Shown here: in pieces, positions 8,532 through 17,486 of the stretch | How the letters are laid out: each line of letters opens with the position of its first letter | How positions within the stretch are numbered: position 1 is the stretch's first letter | Origin: Roseicella aerolata | GTDB taxonomy: Bacteria > Pseudomonadota > Alphaproteobacteria > Acetobacterales > Acetobacteraceae | Length of the DNA: 64,000 nucleotides | Assembly: GCF_020523605.1 (NCBI RefSeq) | Contig: NZ_JAJAQI010000017.1 | Location: forward strand, 53,927 to 117,926 | Direction: 5' to 3' | Position numbers and translations under genes: made by a program | The notes under the pieces: model-generated | What the model was told of the DNA's origin: nothing | Seen by the model: only the letters and a program-made list of their open reading frames with translations | The model's database searches: none

Positions 8532-9862
8532 AACTCCGCTTCGCCCCGTCGCCGACGGGCTTCCTCCATGTCGGCAATGCCCGTGTCGCGCTGGTCAATT
8601 GGCTGCTCGCCCGCCAGCAGGGCGGCCAGGTGCTGCTGCGCCTCGACGACACCGACACCGAGCGCAGCAGGGCCGAATATGCCGAGGCGCTGGAGGAGGA
8701 CCTGCGCTGGCTCGGCCTCGACTGGGACGAACAGTTCCGCCAGTCCGACCGCCTGCCGCTCTACCAGGCCGCCGCCGAGCGGCTGAAGAAGGCCGGCCGG
8801 CTCTATCCCTGCTTCGAGTCCGAGGAGGAGCTCCGCTACAAGCGGGAGCAGCAACTCCGCCAGAAGCGCCCGCCCATCTATGACCGCGGTGCGCTCAAGA
8901 TGACGCCGGAGCAGTACGAGCGGGCGCTGGCCAACGGGAAGACGCCCTATTGGCGCTTCCTGCTCGAGATGCGGGAGGTCGCTTGGCAGGACGGTGTGCT
9001 CGGCCGCCGCAGCGTGAAGCTGCCGAGCCTGTCGGACCCGGTGCTGATCCGCGCCGACGGCACGCCGCTCTACACCTTCACCAGCGTGGTGGACGACCTC
9101 GAGAGCGGCATCACCCATATCGTGCGGGGCGAGGACCACGTCACCAATACGGGCGTGCAGATCGATCTCTGGCAGGCGCTGGGCGGTGACCCTAAGGCAC
9201 TCGCCTTCGCGCATCTGCCGCTGCTGACGGATTCCGATGGCGGGCCGCTCTCCAAGCGGCTCGGCTCGCTCGCCCTGCGCCAGCTCCGCCGGGACGGGGT
9301 GGAGCCGGCGGCGCTGGCCGGCTACCTCGCTGCGCTCGGCACCGCGCAGGACCCGCAGGCGGGGATGCCGCGCGACCTGGTGCCGGGCTTCCGGCTCACC
9401 GCCATCTCGAAATCCGCGGCGCGCTTCGATGTGCAGCAACTGCTGGCGCTGAACCGCAGGCACCTGCACGCCCTGGGCTTCGAGGCGGTGCGTGCGCACC
9501 TGCCGGAGGGGGCGGACGAAGCCTTCTGGCATGCCATCCGCGGCAATCTCGACCTGCTCTCGGAAGCGCGGGGCTGGTTCGAGGTGGTGCGCGGCACCGT
9601 CGTCCCGCCGCCCCAGCCGGGGGAGGAGGAGTATCTCCGCACCGCGCTGGCCGCCCTGCCGCCCGGCCCCTGGGACGAGGCGACCTGGGGCGCCTGGACC
9701 GGGGCGCTGAAGGAACGGACGGGGCGGAAGGGCAAGGCGCTGTTCCTGCCGCTGCGCCTGGCCCTGACGGGCGAGGAGCACGGCCCCGACCTCAGGACGC
9801 TGCTGCCCCTGATCGGGCCAGAGCGGGCGGCGCTGCGGCTGCGGGTGGCGGCCGGGGGCTGA
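8528..9862 (+). CDS. gltX: glutamyl-tRNA synthetase (GluRS-type, alphaproteobacterial second form)
   Basis: 444 residues from the GTG at 8528, which overlaps the upstream stop (GTGA) and gives the expected N-terminus VKLRFAPSPTGFLHVGNAR. It charges tRNA with glutamate. The class I HIGH motif is HVGN at residues 14-17 and the KMSKS equivalent is LSKRLGS with Lys243. The SKRLGSLALRQL sequence is typical of the alphaproteobacterial GluRS variant. At 444 residues it is slightly shorter than the usual 465-480. Alphaproteobacteria often have two GluRS genes that differ in tRNA(Gln) charging; which one this is cannot be read from the sequence. Confidence 0.9.
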   Translation: MKLRFAPSPTGFLHVGNARVALVNWLLARQQGGQVLLRLDDTDTERSRAEYAEALEEDLRWLGLDWDEQFRQSDRLPLYQAAAERLKKAGRLYPCFESEEELRYKREQQLRQKRPPIYDRGALKMTPEQYERALANGKTPYWRFLLEMREVAWQDGVLGRRSVKLPSLSDPVLIRADGTPLYTFTSVVDDLESGITHIVRGEDHVTNTGVQIDLWQALGGDPKALAFAHLPLLTDSDGGPLSKRLGSLALRQLRRDGVEPAALAGYLAALGTAQDPQAGMPRDLVPGFRLTAISKSAARFDVQQLLALNRRHLHALGFEAVRAHLPEGADEAFWHAIRGNLDLLSEARGWFEVVRGTVVPPPQPGEEEYLRTALAALPPGPWDEATWGAWTGALKERTGRKGKALFLPLRLALTGEEHGPDLRTLLPLIGPERAALRLRVAAGG

Positions 9863-9968
9863 CGGCCGGGAGGATCGGCCGGGCGGCGGTCTGCGCCGGA
9901 GGGCGTGGCGGCTGCGCCGCCGGGATGAGGAGGGGCCTTCGGGCCGCCGCGGCCATGGCCCGGCCAGA

Positions 9969-10013
9969 GCGGATCGCAGAGGGGCGCGGAAGCCCCGAAG
10001 CGTGAATCCGTTT
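9969..10013. repeat. dispersed intergenic hairpin repeat, family A, copy 1
   Basis: About 43 bases beginning GCGGATCGCAGAGGGGCG and ending GCGTGAATCCG. It folds on itself (outer CGGAT/ATCCG and inner GGGGC/GCCCC arms). It is close to the copy at 20308-20350, with differences mainly in the inner loop. A partial third version may lie at about 7672-7765. It lies in the gap between gltX and the convergent small secreted gene. Confidence 0.6.
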
Positions 10014-10142
10014 CGCCATTCGGACGGGAGCGCCATCCCGTCAGCCCGTGCATGTCCGGATGCGATCCTTGGCCGGGTGTCTCGGCGGGAGCTGGGGCGG
10101 GATGCCGGCCGAGCTGTACCAGGGGCCCTGGAGTCCCGACCG

Positions 10143-10442
10143 TTACCGGACGCCGCCGGCGGTGCCGCTGAGCGTGCCAGGGGTCGTGCCGGCGGTGGTG
10201 CCCGCGGTCGTGCCGCTCATCGTGCCGGGCAGGGCGCCCGGCATCGAGCCGCCCTGCCCGGACCGCCACCCGGACTCCCGCGCGGGCCGGCGGCCATCCG
10301 GCCCGAAGCTGTTGGTGCCGAGGCTCTGGTCCAGCATGAGGCCGGTGCTGCTGCTCGGATCGGGCCGGCGATCCCGCTGGGCCAGGGCCGGCAGGGCGGC
10401 GATGCAGGCGAGGACCAGGCCGATCGCGAGCCTGCGGGGCAT
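10143..10442 (-). CDS. small secreted protein with a Gly/Thr-rich repeat tail
   Basis: 99 residues from the ATG at 10442, chosen because AAAGGA lies at the correct distance and a clean signal peptide (MPRRLAIGLVLACIAALPAL, cleavage after AQ) begins there. The mature part is Arg/Pro-rich and ends in five imperfect repeats of the type PGT-SGT / AGT-AGT. No enzymatic motif is seen and I do not recognise a family. It runs convergently toward gltX and divergently from cysS. The remaining 500 bases up to cysS contain no other supported gene. Confidence 0.6.
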   Translation of the reverse strand: MPRRLAIGLVLACIAALPALAQRDRRPDPSSSTGLMLDQSLGTNSFGPDGRRPARESGWRSGQGGSMPGALPGTMSGTTAGTTAGTTPGTLSGTAGGVR

Positions 10443-10942
10443 GGATGTGTCCTTTCTTGCGTATGCAGGATGAAGTCGCGTCCGTCCCGCCGGTTCCCCT
10501 TCGCCCCATGCCGGCCCGCATGGGGGCGAAACGGCAGGATCCTGTTGCCTGGAGCCGATCGCGGGAGGCCGTGATCGGCCAGTCGCCTGGCTTTGACCGA
10601 AAAACGCCGGGCTGCGGCGGATCGACCTCCTGCCCTGAACGCAACAGCGCGGGGCCGCCATGCCTCCGGTGCGCCATATCGGGGGAGGAAGGGAACTCCG
10701 CCGCCCGATATCACCGGAAGGGCCGGGATGCGCGGCCGCATCGGGGAGGAGCGCTGCGCGGGTCACCGGACCGCTGCGGGGGATGGCAGGGGCAGGCCTG
10801 ATCAGGCCGCCGGCCTTCCGGTCAGGGGCGGCGGCCTCCCGCCTCCATGGCCACCCTTCCCCTTTGCCGTCGCCGAAAGCCGGGCCGCTGCGCGCGGCCG
10901 GATGATGCGTTCTGGCCGGGACCGGACTATGGATGCGCCGTG

Positions 10943-12373
10943 ATGACCTCCGACCTCCATCTGCACAACAGCCTGACGCGCGCCAGGGAAGCCTTCGCGC
11001 CGATCGATCCCGGCCATGTCCGGCTCTATGTCTGCGGCCCGACGGTCTATGACCTGGCCCATCTCGGCAATGCCCGGCCGGTGGTGGTCTTCGACGTGCT
11101 GGCCAGGCTGCTGCGGCGCCTCTGGCCGCGCGTGACCTATGTCCGGAACATCACGGATGTGGAGGACAAGATCACGGCGCGCAGCCTGGAGACGGGCGAG
11201 CCCATCGCCTCCATCACCGCCCGGACCACGGCGGATTTCCACCGGGACATGGCCGCCCTCGGCGCCCTGCCGCCCGACCAGGAGCCGCGGGCGACCGACT
11301 CCATCCCGCCGATGATCGCGTTGATCGAGAAGCTGATCGCCAAGGGCCATGCCTATGTGGCGGAAGGCCATGTGCTGTTCAGCACCGGCTCCTTCCCCGA
11401 TTACGGCCAGCTCTCCGGCCGCAGCCAGGACGAGCTGCTGGCCGGCGCGCGGGTGGAGGTCGCGCCCTACAAGCGGGATGCCGGCGACTTCGTGCTCTGG
11501 AAGCCGAGCACGCCGGAGCAGCCGGGCTGGGATTCGCCCTGGGGCCGCGGCCGGCCGGGCTGGCATATCGAATGCTCCGCCATGTCCTGGAAGGCGCTTG
11601 GCGAGGTCTTCGACATCCATGGCGGCGGCCACGACCTGATCTTCCCGCACCATGAGAACGAGGTGGCGCAGACCCGCTGCGCCTTCGGCACGCCGCGCAT
11701 GGCCAATTACTGGCTGCACAACGGCATGCTGCGGGTGAATGGGGAGAAGATGTCGAAATCGCTCGGCAATTTCTTCACCGTGCGGGACATCCTGGAGCGC
11801 GGCCCCTGGGCCGGCGAGGCCTTCCGCCTGCTGCTGCTGCGCACCCACTACCGCGCCGACCTCGACTTCACCTTCGAGGGCCTGGCGGAGGCGAAGGCGG
11901 AGCTGGACGACCACTACGCCATGCTGGCCCGCGCGGTGGAGCCGGCGGATGGCCATGAGGCGGTGCTGAAGGAGATGGCCGACTGGGCCCTCGCCCCGCT
12001 GCTCGATGACCTCAACACCCCGCTCGCCCTCACGCGCCTGCGGGACCTGCGGACGCTCGAGAATGTGGCGAGCGTGGGTGGTTCCGCCACCGCGGTGCTG
12101 CACCGGATCGGCAAGCCCTGGCCGGTGGTCGCCGGCCTCGCCGCCGCCGCCTTCCGGGAGGCGGCCGCGGTGCTGGGGATCTGCCCGAGCGCGCCGGAGG
12201 CTTGGCTGAAGGGCGGCGAGGATACCGGCTGGGTGGAACAGGCCATCGCCGACCGCCTGGCCGCGCGCAAGGCGCGGAACTTCGCCGAGGCCGACCGGAT
12301 CCGCGACGACCTCAAGGCCAAGGGGATCGTGCTGGAGGACGGGCCGCAGGGGACGACCTGGCGCCGGGCGTGA
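10943..12373 (+). CDS. cysS: cysteinyl-tRNA synthetase
   Basis: 476 residues. It charges tRNA(Cys). The N-terminus after the ATG at 10943 ([13 protein letters not shown]) matches the family better than the upstream extension of the open frame. The zinc ligand in [10 protein letters not shown], the HIGH equivalent HLGN, the zinc-binding WHIECSAMS and [14 protein letters not shown] stretches and KMSKSLGNF are all visible in order. The tail has the helical anticodon-binding domain. A GTG directly before the ATG is an alternative start. The gene is followed by a good terminator-like hairpin. Confidence 0.95.
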   Translation: MTSDLHLHNSLTRAREAFAPIDPGHVRLYVCGPTVYDLAHLGNARPVVVFDVLARLLRRLWPRVTYVRNITDVEDKITARSLETGEPIASITARTTADFHRDMAALGALPPDQEPRATDSIPPMIALIEKLIAKGHAYVAEGHVLFSTGSFPDYGQLSGRSQDELLAGARVEVAPYKRDAGDFVLWKPSTPEQPGWDSPWGRGRPGWHIECSAMSWKALGEVFDIHGGGHDLIFPHHENEVAQTRCAFGTPRMANYWLHNGMLRVNGEKMSKSLGNFFTVRDILERGPWAGEAFRLLLLRTHYRADLDFTFEGLAEAKAELDDHYAMLARAVEPADGHEAVLKEMADWALAPLLDDLNTPLALTRLRDLRTLENVASVGGSATAVLHRIGKPWPVVAGLAAAAFREAAAVLGICPSAPEAWLKGGEDTGWVEQAIADRLAARKARNFAEADRIRDDLKAKGIVLEDGPQGTTWRRA

Positions 12374-12381
12374 CCATCCAT

Positions 12382-12429
12382 GCGGGGGAGAAAGCGAACT
12401 CTCTCCCCCGCGCCCCCACTCTCCTTTTT
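12382..12429 (+). terminator. intrinsic terminator after cysS
   Basis: A perfect 10-bp stem (12382-12391 with 12402-12411, 10-base loop) is followed by a pyrimidine tract with a T5 run at about 12425-12429. It lies between cysS and the trmJ-like gene. It may reduce rather than abolish read-through because the T-run is about 13 bases from the stem. Confidence 0.6.
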
Positions 12430-12452
12430 CTCCGAGTCCAGGAACCGCCGGT

Positions 12453-13562
12453 TTGAACGCCTCACCCGAGGACTGGCTGGACGCCATCAAGCGCATCGCG
12501 CTGACCGACCCGAAGCGGGCCTGGCTGCGCGCGCATCTCGAGGCGCCGGATTGCACGGCGACCGAGGCCGAGCTCGCCGCGAAGGCGGGCCAGCCGATCG
12601 AGGCCTATCGGGCCCTCGCCACCGAACTCGCGGTGGCGCTGGAGACCGACCCGCCGGAGGACCCGCTCGCCCTGCTGGCCGAGCCGACCTCGCCGCAGAC
12701 CTGGCGCCTCCGCCCGGCCCTCGCCTTCGGCCTCGGCGCCCACCGCGTGATGCCGGAGGCCTGGACCCGCGGCGGCAAGCCCGCCGCCGACCTGACGCCG
12801 CCGCCGGGCGAGAGCCCGATCATCGTCCTGGTCCGCCCGCAGCTTGCCGAGAATATCGGCGCCGTTGCCCGCGCCATGGCCAATGGCGGCCTGTTCCACC
12901 TGCGCCTGGTGGCGCCGCGCGACGGCTGGCCGCAGGACCGGGCCTGGCGCACCGCCTCCGGCGCCGACCCGATCCTGGAGGCGGCGACCGTCTATCCGGA
13001 CACGCCCAGCGCCGTCGCGGACTGCCACCGCGTCTTCGCCACCTGCCCGCGGCCGCGCCACATCGTGGTGCCGCTCTGCACCGCCCGCGCCGCCGCCGAG
13101 GACCTGCGGGAGATCAACGGGCGGGGCCTCAGGACCGCCGTGCTCTTCGGGCCGGAACGCGCGGGGCTGGAGAATGACGATGTCGCCTGCGCCGACACGC
13201 TGGTGCGCTACCCGCTGAACCCCGAGCACATGTCGCTCAATCTGGCCCAGGCGGTGATGATCCTGGCCTATGAGTGGTGGACGGTGGCGGAGCCGACCCC
13301 GCCGCGCCAGCTCCAGACCAACGAGACGACGGTCGCCACCAAGGGGCAGCTCGAGGGCTTCCTCGACCGGCTGGTGGCGGAACTGGACGCCGCGGGCTTC
13401 CTCGACAACCTGCCCAAGCGCCCCGGCATGGTCCGCAACCTCCGCCACTGGTTCGAGCGGGGCGAGGTGACGGAGCAGGAATTGCGGACGCTGCACGGGG
13501 TGGTGACGGAGCTCTCCCGCGGGCGGATGCGGCGGGGGCGGCCGGATCCGGATCAGGCCTGA
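12453..13562 (+). CDS. TrmJ-like tRNA 2'-O-methyltransferase with N-terminal extension
   Basis: 369 residues from a TTG at 12453 with AGGA upstream. Residues 122 onward are a SpoU/TrmH-fold methylase of TrmJ type: IIVLVRPQLAENIGAVARAM, LRLVAPRDGWP, the FGPERAGLEND motif 2 and the MSLNLAQAVMILAYEW motif 3 that form the trefoil-knot SAM site. TrmJ methylates position 32 of tRNAs. The usual TrmJ is about 250 residues. Here about 120 extra residues precede it, containing a helical stretch with TATEAELAAKAG. An in-frame ATG at about residue 100 could be the true start if the extension is not translated, but its codon use looks coding. Confidence 0.82.
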   Translation: MNASPEDWLDAIKRIALTDPKRAWLRAHLEAPDCTATEAELAAKAGQPIEAYRALATELAVALETDPPEDPLALLAEPTSPQTWRLRPALAFGLGAHRVMPEAWTRGGKPAADLTPPPGESPIIVLVRPQLAENIGAVARAMANGGLFHLRLVAPRDGWPQDRAWRTASGADPILEAATVYPDTPSAVADCHRVFATCPRPRHIVVPLCTARAAAEDLREINGRGLRTAVLFGPERAGLENDDVACADTLVRYPLNPEHMSLNLAQAVMILAYEWWTVAEPTPPRQLQTNETTVATKGQLEGFLDRLVAELDAAGFLDNLPKRPGMVRNLRHWFERGEVTEQELRTLHGVVTELSRGRMRRGRPDPDQA

Positions 13563-13629
13563 CGCCCGGCCGCGGGCCTGCTGCCGTCTGGCCGACCGGG
13601 CCGGATGCCGCGCGGGCCGGCCGGGCGCG

Positions 13630-13848
13630 TCAGCGCTGGGCCGGCGGCAGCCGCTTCGCCAGCCGCCGCGCCAGCACATAGCCCAGCATGCCCGCGACCG
13701 GCGCCGCCGGCAGCACCAGCAGCCAGCCGATATGCGCGCCCTGGACCGCGAGGCCGAGGCCCACGCCCAGCATCAGCCCGCCGACCAGGCTGCCCACCAC
13801 GCCGGCCGTCAGGCCGAGGACCAGGATCTCTTCGCGCGTCACGCTCAT
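13630..13848 (-). CDS. small two-helix membrane protein, unknown function
   Basis: 72 residues with two hydrophobic segments (about 8-34 and 39-60) separated by a short loop, and a basic C-terminal tail (RRLAKRLPP). It starts MSVTREEILVLG at 13848. No strong ribosome site is visible, so the start and even the reality of the gene are less sure. It lies convergent to the trmJ-like gene and divergent from rpsD. Confidence 0.5.
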   Translation of the reverse strand: MSVTREEILVLGLTAGVVGSLVGGLMLGVGLGLAVQGAHIGWLLVLPAAPVAGMLGYVLARRLAKRLPPAQR

Positions 13849-13934
13849 GCGGCCGGATTAGATCAGATCGCCGGCGGACGGCAACGGCCGGGGGCACGCA
13901 TGCGGCGGCATGCCGGGGGGCCTGCTTCGCGGGT

Positions 13935-13963
13935 TTGACAAGGCCACGGCCCGCCGCCTATAG
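13935..13963 (+). promoter_or_regulatory. sigma70-type promoter for rpsD
   Basis: A perfect TTGACA at 13935-13940 is followed by a 17-base spacer and CTATAG at 13958-13963. It lies about 145 bases before the rpsD start, leaving a leader of about 140 bases. Confidence 0.65.
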
Positions 13964-14109
13964 GCCGCCCCTCTTCCTGGGAACGTGGACGCGCCCCAAG
14001 GCGACTTGGTTCGGCGCGCGCCCGCCCTGGCCCATGCGGGGCCCGGGCCTACCGGGACAACATAGCGAAGAAGGGCCGCTTCCCGATTGGGGGCGGACAG
14101 ACAGGCCGC

Positions 14110-14727
14110 ATGACCAAGCGCGCTGAATCCAAGTACAAGATCAACCGCCGCCTCGGCGTCAACCTCTGGGGCCGCGCCAAGTCTCCGATCAACAAGCGCG
14201 AGACGATCCCCGGCCAGCATGGCGCCCGCCGCAAGCAGAAGCCGACCGACTTCGGCGTGCAGCTGATGGCGAAGCAGAAGCTGAAGGGCTACTACGGCAA
14301 CATCGGCGAGAAGCAGTTCCGCAAGTATTACGATGAGGCCGTGCGCCGCAAGGGCGACACCTCCGAGAACCTGATCGAGCTGCTGGAGCGCCGTCTGGAC
14401 GCCGTCATCTACCGGATGAAGCTGGCGCTGACCCCCTTCGCGGCGCGGCAGTTCGTGAACCACGGCCATGTGCTGGTGAACGGCAAGCGGCTCAACATCC
14501 CCTCCTATCAGGTCAAGGACACCGACCTGATCGAGGTGAAGGAGAAGTCGAAGCAGCTCACCTCCGTGCTCGATGCCGTCCAGAACGGCGAGCGCGACGT
14601 GCCGGAGTATATCGAGGTGGACCACCGCGCCATGCGCGGCCGCTTCCTGCGCGCGCCGAAGCTCTCCGACGTGCCCTACCCGGTGCAGATGGAGCCGAAC
14701 CTGGTCGTCGAGTTCTACTCGCGCTAA
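14110..14727 (+). CDS. rpsD: 30S ribosomal protein S4
   Basis: 205 residues, full length. S4 binds 16S rRNA early in small-subunit assembly and contacts the translational accuracy site. The N-terminal [17 protein letters not shown], the IPGQHG loop and the S4 RNA-binding domain ([26 protein letters not shown]) are all present. The final codons VEFYSR and the stop lie in the 20-bp duplication that marks the left end of an integrated element. The stop codon is now TAA, whose last two bases come from the element; the displaced original sequence reads TGA at the right end. The protein sequence is therefore unchanged by the insertion. Confidence 0.97.
   Translation: MTKRAESKYKINRRLGVNLWGRAKSPINKRETIPGQHGARRKQKPTDFGVQLMAKQKLKGYYGNIGEKQFRKYYDEAVRRKGDTSENLIELLERRLDAVIYRMKLALTPFAARQFVNHGHVLVNGKRLNIPSYQVKDTDLIEVKEKSKQLTSVLDAVQNGERDVPEYIEVDHRAMRGRFLRAPKLSDVPYPVQMEPNLVVEFYSR
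14706..14725 (+). repeat. attL: left core attachment repeat in the rpsD 3' end
   Basis: CGTCGAGTTCTACTCGCGCT, identical over 20 bases to 20207-20226. It encodes the C-terminal VEFYSR of S4. The bases flanking each copy differ, which sets the repeat limits. Confidence 0.9.
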
Positions 14728-14793
14728 ATTAACCGTCGCGTTCTGGAATATCCTTTTAAATCAAGGGTTTGCGGGATGGAGGGCGAAAGCTCT

Positions 14794-14828
14794 CCACCTC
14801 ACGCTCCACCTCACGGTGTCCACCTCAC
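14794..14828 (+). repeat. left arm-type repeats (3 x CCACCTCAC)
   Basis: Direct copies at 14794-14802, 14806-14814 and 14820-14828, giving start-to-start spacings of 12 and 14 bases. They lie about 70 bases inside attL. The same three copies with the same 12 and 14 spacing and orientation lie inside attR. This is the arrangement expected for integrase arm-binding sites. Confidence 0.7.
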
Positions 14829-15017
14829 ACCGTTCCGAGCCACTTGGGCGCACCCTTCCTCATCCGGTCGACGCGCTATTGGGCTCGGTTGGCGTTCCGC
14901 CTTCCTCCTCATCGATCCAGCCGCACGCCTGTGGAGGAGGGGCCTGAACTTCCGGCGCATACTTCTGAGCGCCCACCCCGTCATGCCCGCGTCCGATTTA
15001 CCCCCCGTGCCCCCCGG

Positions 15018-15254
15018 TCATCGCACCACAGTCCGGGCAGGGGATGAGGGTTGTTGGGCGTAGCCCGCCATGCCTGCCCCCATCGCCTCCGCTGCGATCC
15101 TGATCCGCTCTCGTTCTTTCGCCTCCCGGTGCCGCTCTCCGATGCAACGGAGGACCGCGATGCCTGTGGCCAACCCCGAGCCCCACACCAGGAAGTCCCC
15201 CGCCGCTGCGGCCCACCACAGGGCGTTCTCGGCACGCTGCCCGATCAAACTCAC
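15018..15254 (-). CDS. small single-pass membrane protein of the rpsD element
   Basis: 78 residues from a GTG at 15254 preceded by a textbook GGAGG with 6-base spacing (15261-15265), the best ribosome site in this part of the element. Residues about 9-32 are hydrophobic (ALWWAAAAGDFLVWGSGLA), followed by a strongly charged helix (ERHREAKERERIRIAAEAM) and a short tail. No family is recognised. It is the only gene between the left arm sites and the resolvase region and is transcribed toward attL. It could be a small regulator, an exclusion or holin-like function, or cargo; the sequence alone does not decide. Confidence 0.6.
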   Translation of the reverse strand: MSLIGQRAENALWWAAAAGDFLVWGSGLATGIAVLRCIGERHREAKERERIRIAAEAMGAGMAGYAQQPSSPARTVVR

Positions 15255-15302
15255 TTCCGACCTCCGCTACTGGGGGTGGAATGATGCCCCGTATCCTTGA
15301 GT

Positions 15303-15441
15303 GATGTCTCGCTTGCGACCCATCTCACACGGGCATGCCCTATTGGGACGTCTCAGACCCGTGCCTTCGGCGTCTCACACGAATGGGGTTGACGCATTGG
15401 GACGGTATGTGCCCCAATGTCTCAGACCCGTGTGGGACATT
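15303..15441 (+). promoter_or_regulatory. res-like resolvase recombination site
   Basis: This stretch directly upstream of the serine resolvase gene holds several related half-sites of the form -GTCYCA-AC-. The best pair forms a 26-bp interrupted palindrome at 15416-15441 (AATGTC ... GACATT, 10 of 13 symmetric positions). A second palindrome is CATTGGG ... CCCAATG at 15395-15419. Further half-sites occur near 15303, 15321, 15342-15350 and 15371. Multiple half-sites in about 140 bases, with one 26-28-bp dyad, match the organisation of Tn3-type res sites; occupation by the resolvase would also cover its promoter. Confidence 0.55.
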
Positions 15442-15472
15442 CTCGCCGGGAGAGGACGTTGGGAGCATAGGC

Positions 15473-16039
15473 ATGATCGTTGGCTATGCGCGGACCTCCA
15501 CCGTGGAACAGGAAGCGGGCCTGGAGGCGCAGGAGCGCGACCTTCGCGCCCTCGGGTGCAAAAAGGTATTCGCGGAACGTGTGTCGTCCGTGGCGAAGCG
15601 GGCGCAGCTTGAGGCCGCCCTGGAGTTCGTCCGTGAGGGCGACACGTTGGCCGTGACCAAACTGGACCGGCTGGCCCGCAGCGTGGGCGACCTCCTCGGC
15701 ATCGTCTCTCGCCTGGAAGGCCGAGGCGTGGCGCTCCGGGTGCTGTCCATGGGCGGCACGGAGTTGGACACGCGGACGCCTACGGGGAAGCTCATGCTGA
15801 CCATGCTCGGTGCCGTGGCCGAGTTCGAGCGGGGCTTGATGCTGGAGCGCCAACGGGAGGGCATCGCCAAGGCGAAGGCCGATGGGAAGTATCGGGGACG
15901 GGTGCCCACCGCACAGCGACAGGCGGAGGAAGTGCGGCGGATGAAGGCCGATGGGGCGCGGCCAGCGGAGATCGCCAAGCGTCTCGGGATCGGCCGGGCC
16001 AGCGTCTATCGCATCCTCGGCTCAGAGCCGGGGGCGTAG
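15473..16039 (+). CDS. serine recombinase, resolvase/invertase family
   Basis: 188 residues from the ATG at 15473. The N-terminal catalytic domain has the nucleophile Ser9 in GYARTSTVEQ, the KLDRLARSVGDL arginine-rich active-site helix, and the GKLMLTMLGAVAEFERGLM dimer/E helix. A short C-terminal helix-turn-helix (AEIAKRLGIGRASVYRIL) binds DNA. The size is typical of small resolvases and invertases, not of large serine integrases. It probably acts on the palindromic array just upstream, either resolving element multimers or inverting a segment. The element already has a tyrosine integrase, so this enzyme has a separate job. Confidence 0.9.
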   Translation: MIVGYARTSTVEQEAGLEAQERDLRALGCKKVFAERVSSVAKRAQLEAALEFVREGDTLAVTKLDRLARSVGDLLGIVSRLEGRGVALRVLSMGGTELDTRTPTGKLMLTMLGAVAEFERGLMLERQREGIAKAKADGKYRGRVPTAQRQAEEVRRMKADGARPAEIAKRLGIGRASVYRILGSEPGA

Positions 16040-16067
16040 GTGCAGTCGGCTGCACCTATGAGCCGAC
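16038..16067 (+). terminator. overlapping alternative hairpins after the resolvase gene
   Basis: An 8-bp perfect hairpin (AGGTGCAG with CTGCACCT, 16038-16045 and 16050-16057) overlaps the stop codon. A second hairpin (GTCGGCT with AGCCGAC, about 16045-16051 and 16061-16067) shares its central bases, so the two cannot form together. This looks like a terminator or attenuator-type structure, but no T-run follows. Confidence 0.35.
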
Positions 16068-16344
16068 CGATTGGCCTGTCCCTCCCCATGTAGAGGCGGC
16101 ATCCCCACCGCAGCGTCGGTTGTGTCCGCCCACTCTAGTAGAATACGGGCGCACGTCTCCGACCACATATTCCCTGTCGGGTTAGTAGAGCACGGCACCC
16201 GCGAGCGGGCGGGCACACAGGCCATGCCCAATCCTTTCACAGCTACCGCAGCCCTCGGCAACGCACCCCCGGATGCGAACGGGGAGACGCACCCACGGGG
16301 CTGACCACGCAGCAACACCCAATACACCCTCGAAAGCGAGCCCA

Positions 16345-17166
16345 ATGACCACAACCGCAGAGAACGACAGATGCCCACCCCCAGGCAGCCCATCGGCGCG
16401 ACCCTCGGGGACCACAGAACTGAGCGAAGGCGCCGTGAGGACGCTCCCCATCCGCGACATATCCCGTGATCCGGCCTTCCAAGTCCGGGAACGCCTCGAT
16501 CCTGCGACGGTCGAGCGGTATGCCCGCGTCCTCTCCAACGGCCTGAACATGCCGCCCGTGTCGGTCGCATTGGTCCGGGGCGTGCCGGTGTTGGTGGACG
16601 GATGGCACCGGATCACGGCCCATGAGCGGTGCGGCATCCGAGAGGTGCCAGCCGTTGTCGTCGCCACCGATGCGAACCCCAGCGAAGTCCTATGGATTGC
16701 CGCCGAGGCGAACCTCAAGCACGGCCTCAGGCTCAAACCGAAGGAGGTGCGCGTGGCATTCCGCGCCTTCATCCGCGCGAGGAAGCACATCATCCCCAAG
16801 GGCAGAGGGGGCCGGGAGGCTCTGAGGCTCATGCCATACCGCGAGATCGCCCAGGCGCTCGGCGGGACCGTCAGCCACGGCACGGTGTTCAACTGGATGC
16901 GGCAGGATTTCCCGAAGATAGCCGCCCGGTACGGCGCACAGGATACCCCATGGGACGCCTCGGGGGCCGCCGGCAGATTGACCACGGATGACCCGGAGGA
17001 GGCCCACTTGCGAGCCGCTATGGCAGCCGTGGACAGCATCCGGGCGGCAACCCGTGGGGTGAAGGATGCCGAACGCAGGGGCGAGGTGATCGGCGCCGTT
17101 GAGGCGATGCTGGCCGAGATGCGGTCGGGCGGGGAGTGGCGCCTACCGGAGCCCCTTGAGTTCTGA
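16345..17166 (+). CDS. ParB-like nuclease-fold DNA-binding protein
   Basis: 273 residues from the ATG at 16345, chosen because GAAAGCGAG precedes it; the frame extends upstream without a better start. Residues about 30-110 are a ParB/Srx-type N-terminal domain (PIRDISRDPAFQVRERLD, then VLVDGWHRITAHERCG in place of the usual DG-HR). The middle has the N--HG--L---E pattern and a helix-turn-helix (REIAQALGGTVSHGTVFNWM). ParA is absent, so this is not a complete partition system. It is more likely a regulator or an accessory binding protein of the element. The start-upstream region 16068-16344 shows nothing else supported. Confidence 0.75.
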   Translation: MTTTAENDRCPPPGSPSARPSGTTELSEGAVRTLPIRDISRDPAFQVRERLDPATVERYARVLSNGLNMPPVSVALVRGVPVLVDGWHRITAHERCGIREVPAVVVATDANPSEVLWIAAEANLKHGLRLKPKEVRVAFRAFIRARKHIIPKGRGGREALRLMPYREIAQALGGTVSHGTVFNWMRQDFPKIAARYGAQDTPWDASGAAGRLTTDDPEEAHLRAAMAAVDSIRAATRGVKDAERRGEVIGAVEAMLAEMRSGGEWRLPEPLEF

Positions 17167-17194
17167 CCAAGGGATTTCTCCTGAAAGATCAATG

Positions 17195-17218
17195 GGTTGA
17201 ACCATGGTCTGTTCAATC
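17195..17218. promoter_or_regulatory. inverted repeat, possible operator
   Basis: GGTTGAAC and GTTCAATC (one G-T mismatch) face each other across 8 bases, in an A+T-richer patch after the ParB-like gene. No partner protein can be named. The remainder of 17167-17486 contains no supported gene; an A+T-rich stretch near 17270-17300 may hold a promoter for the next gene. Confidence 0.3.
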
Positions 17219-17486
17219 TTGACAGCCCTAGGTGACAAGACCGAGGTTTCGGGGCAGCAAGAGCCCGCTTAACTATCTGATTTGAAAAGATTTTCCTGGC
17301 CGCCGACATTGGTGCGGCCGAACCGCTCCACTTCAACGCAGCGGTAGGCAGGACAGCGCGACCAACGCGCCGCAGTCCGCCGATCAATAGTCCTTCCAAC
17401 TCACCGCGCAGAGCGTCCCCGCCGTGGTCCTGACCAGGACCGCGAGGGATGCCGCGCGTCCGCAGCAGCAGCACACAGGAACAACG

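Noticed and set aside
14700..14730. tRNA gene as the integration target
   Set aside because: No tRNA fold is present at either end; the repeat is protein-coding sequence of rpsD.
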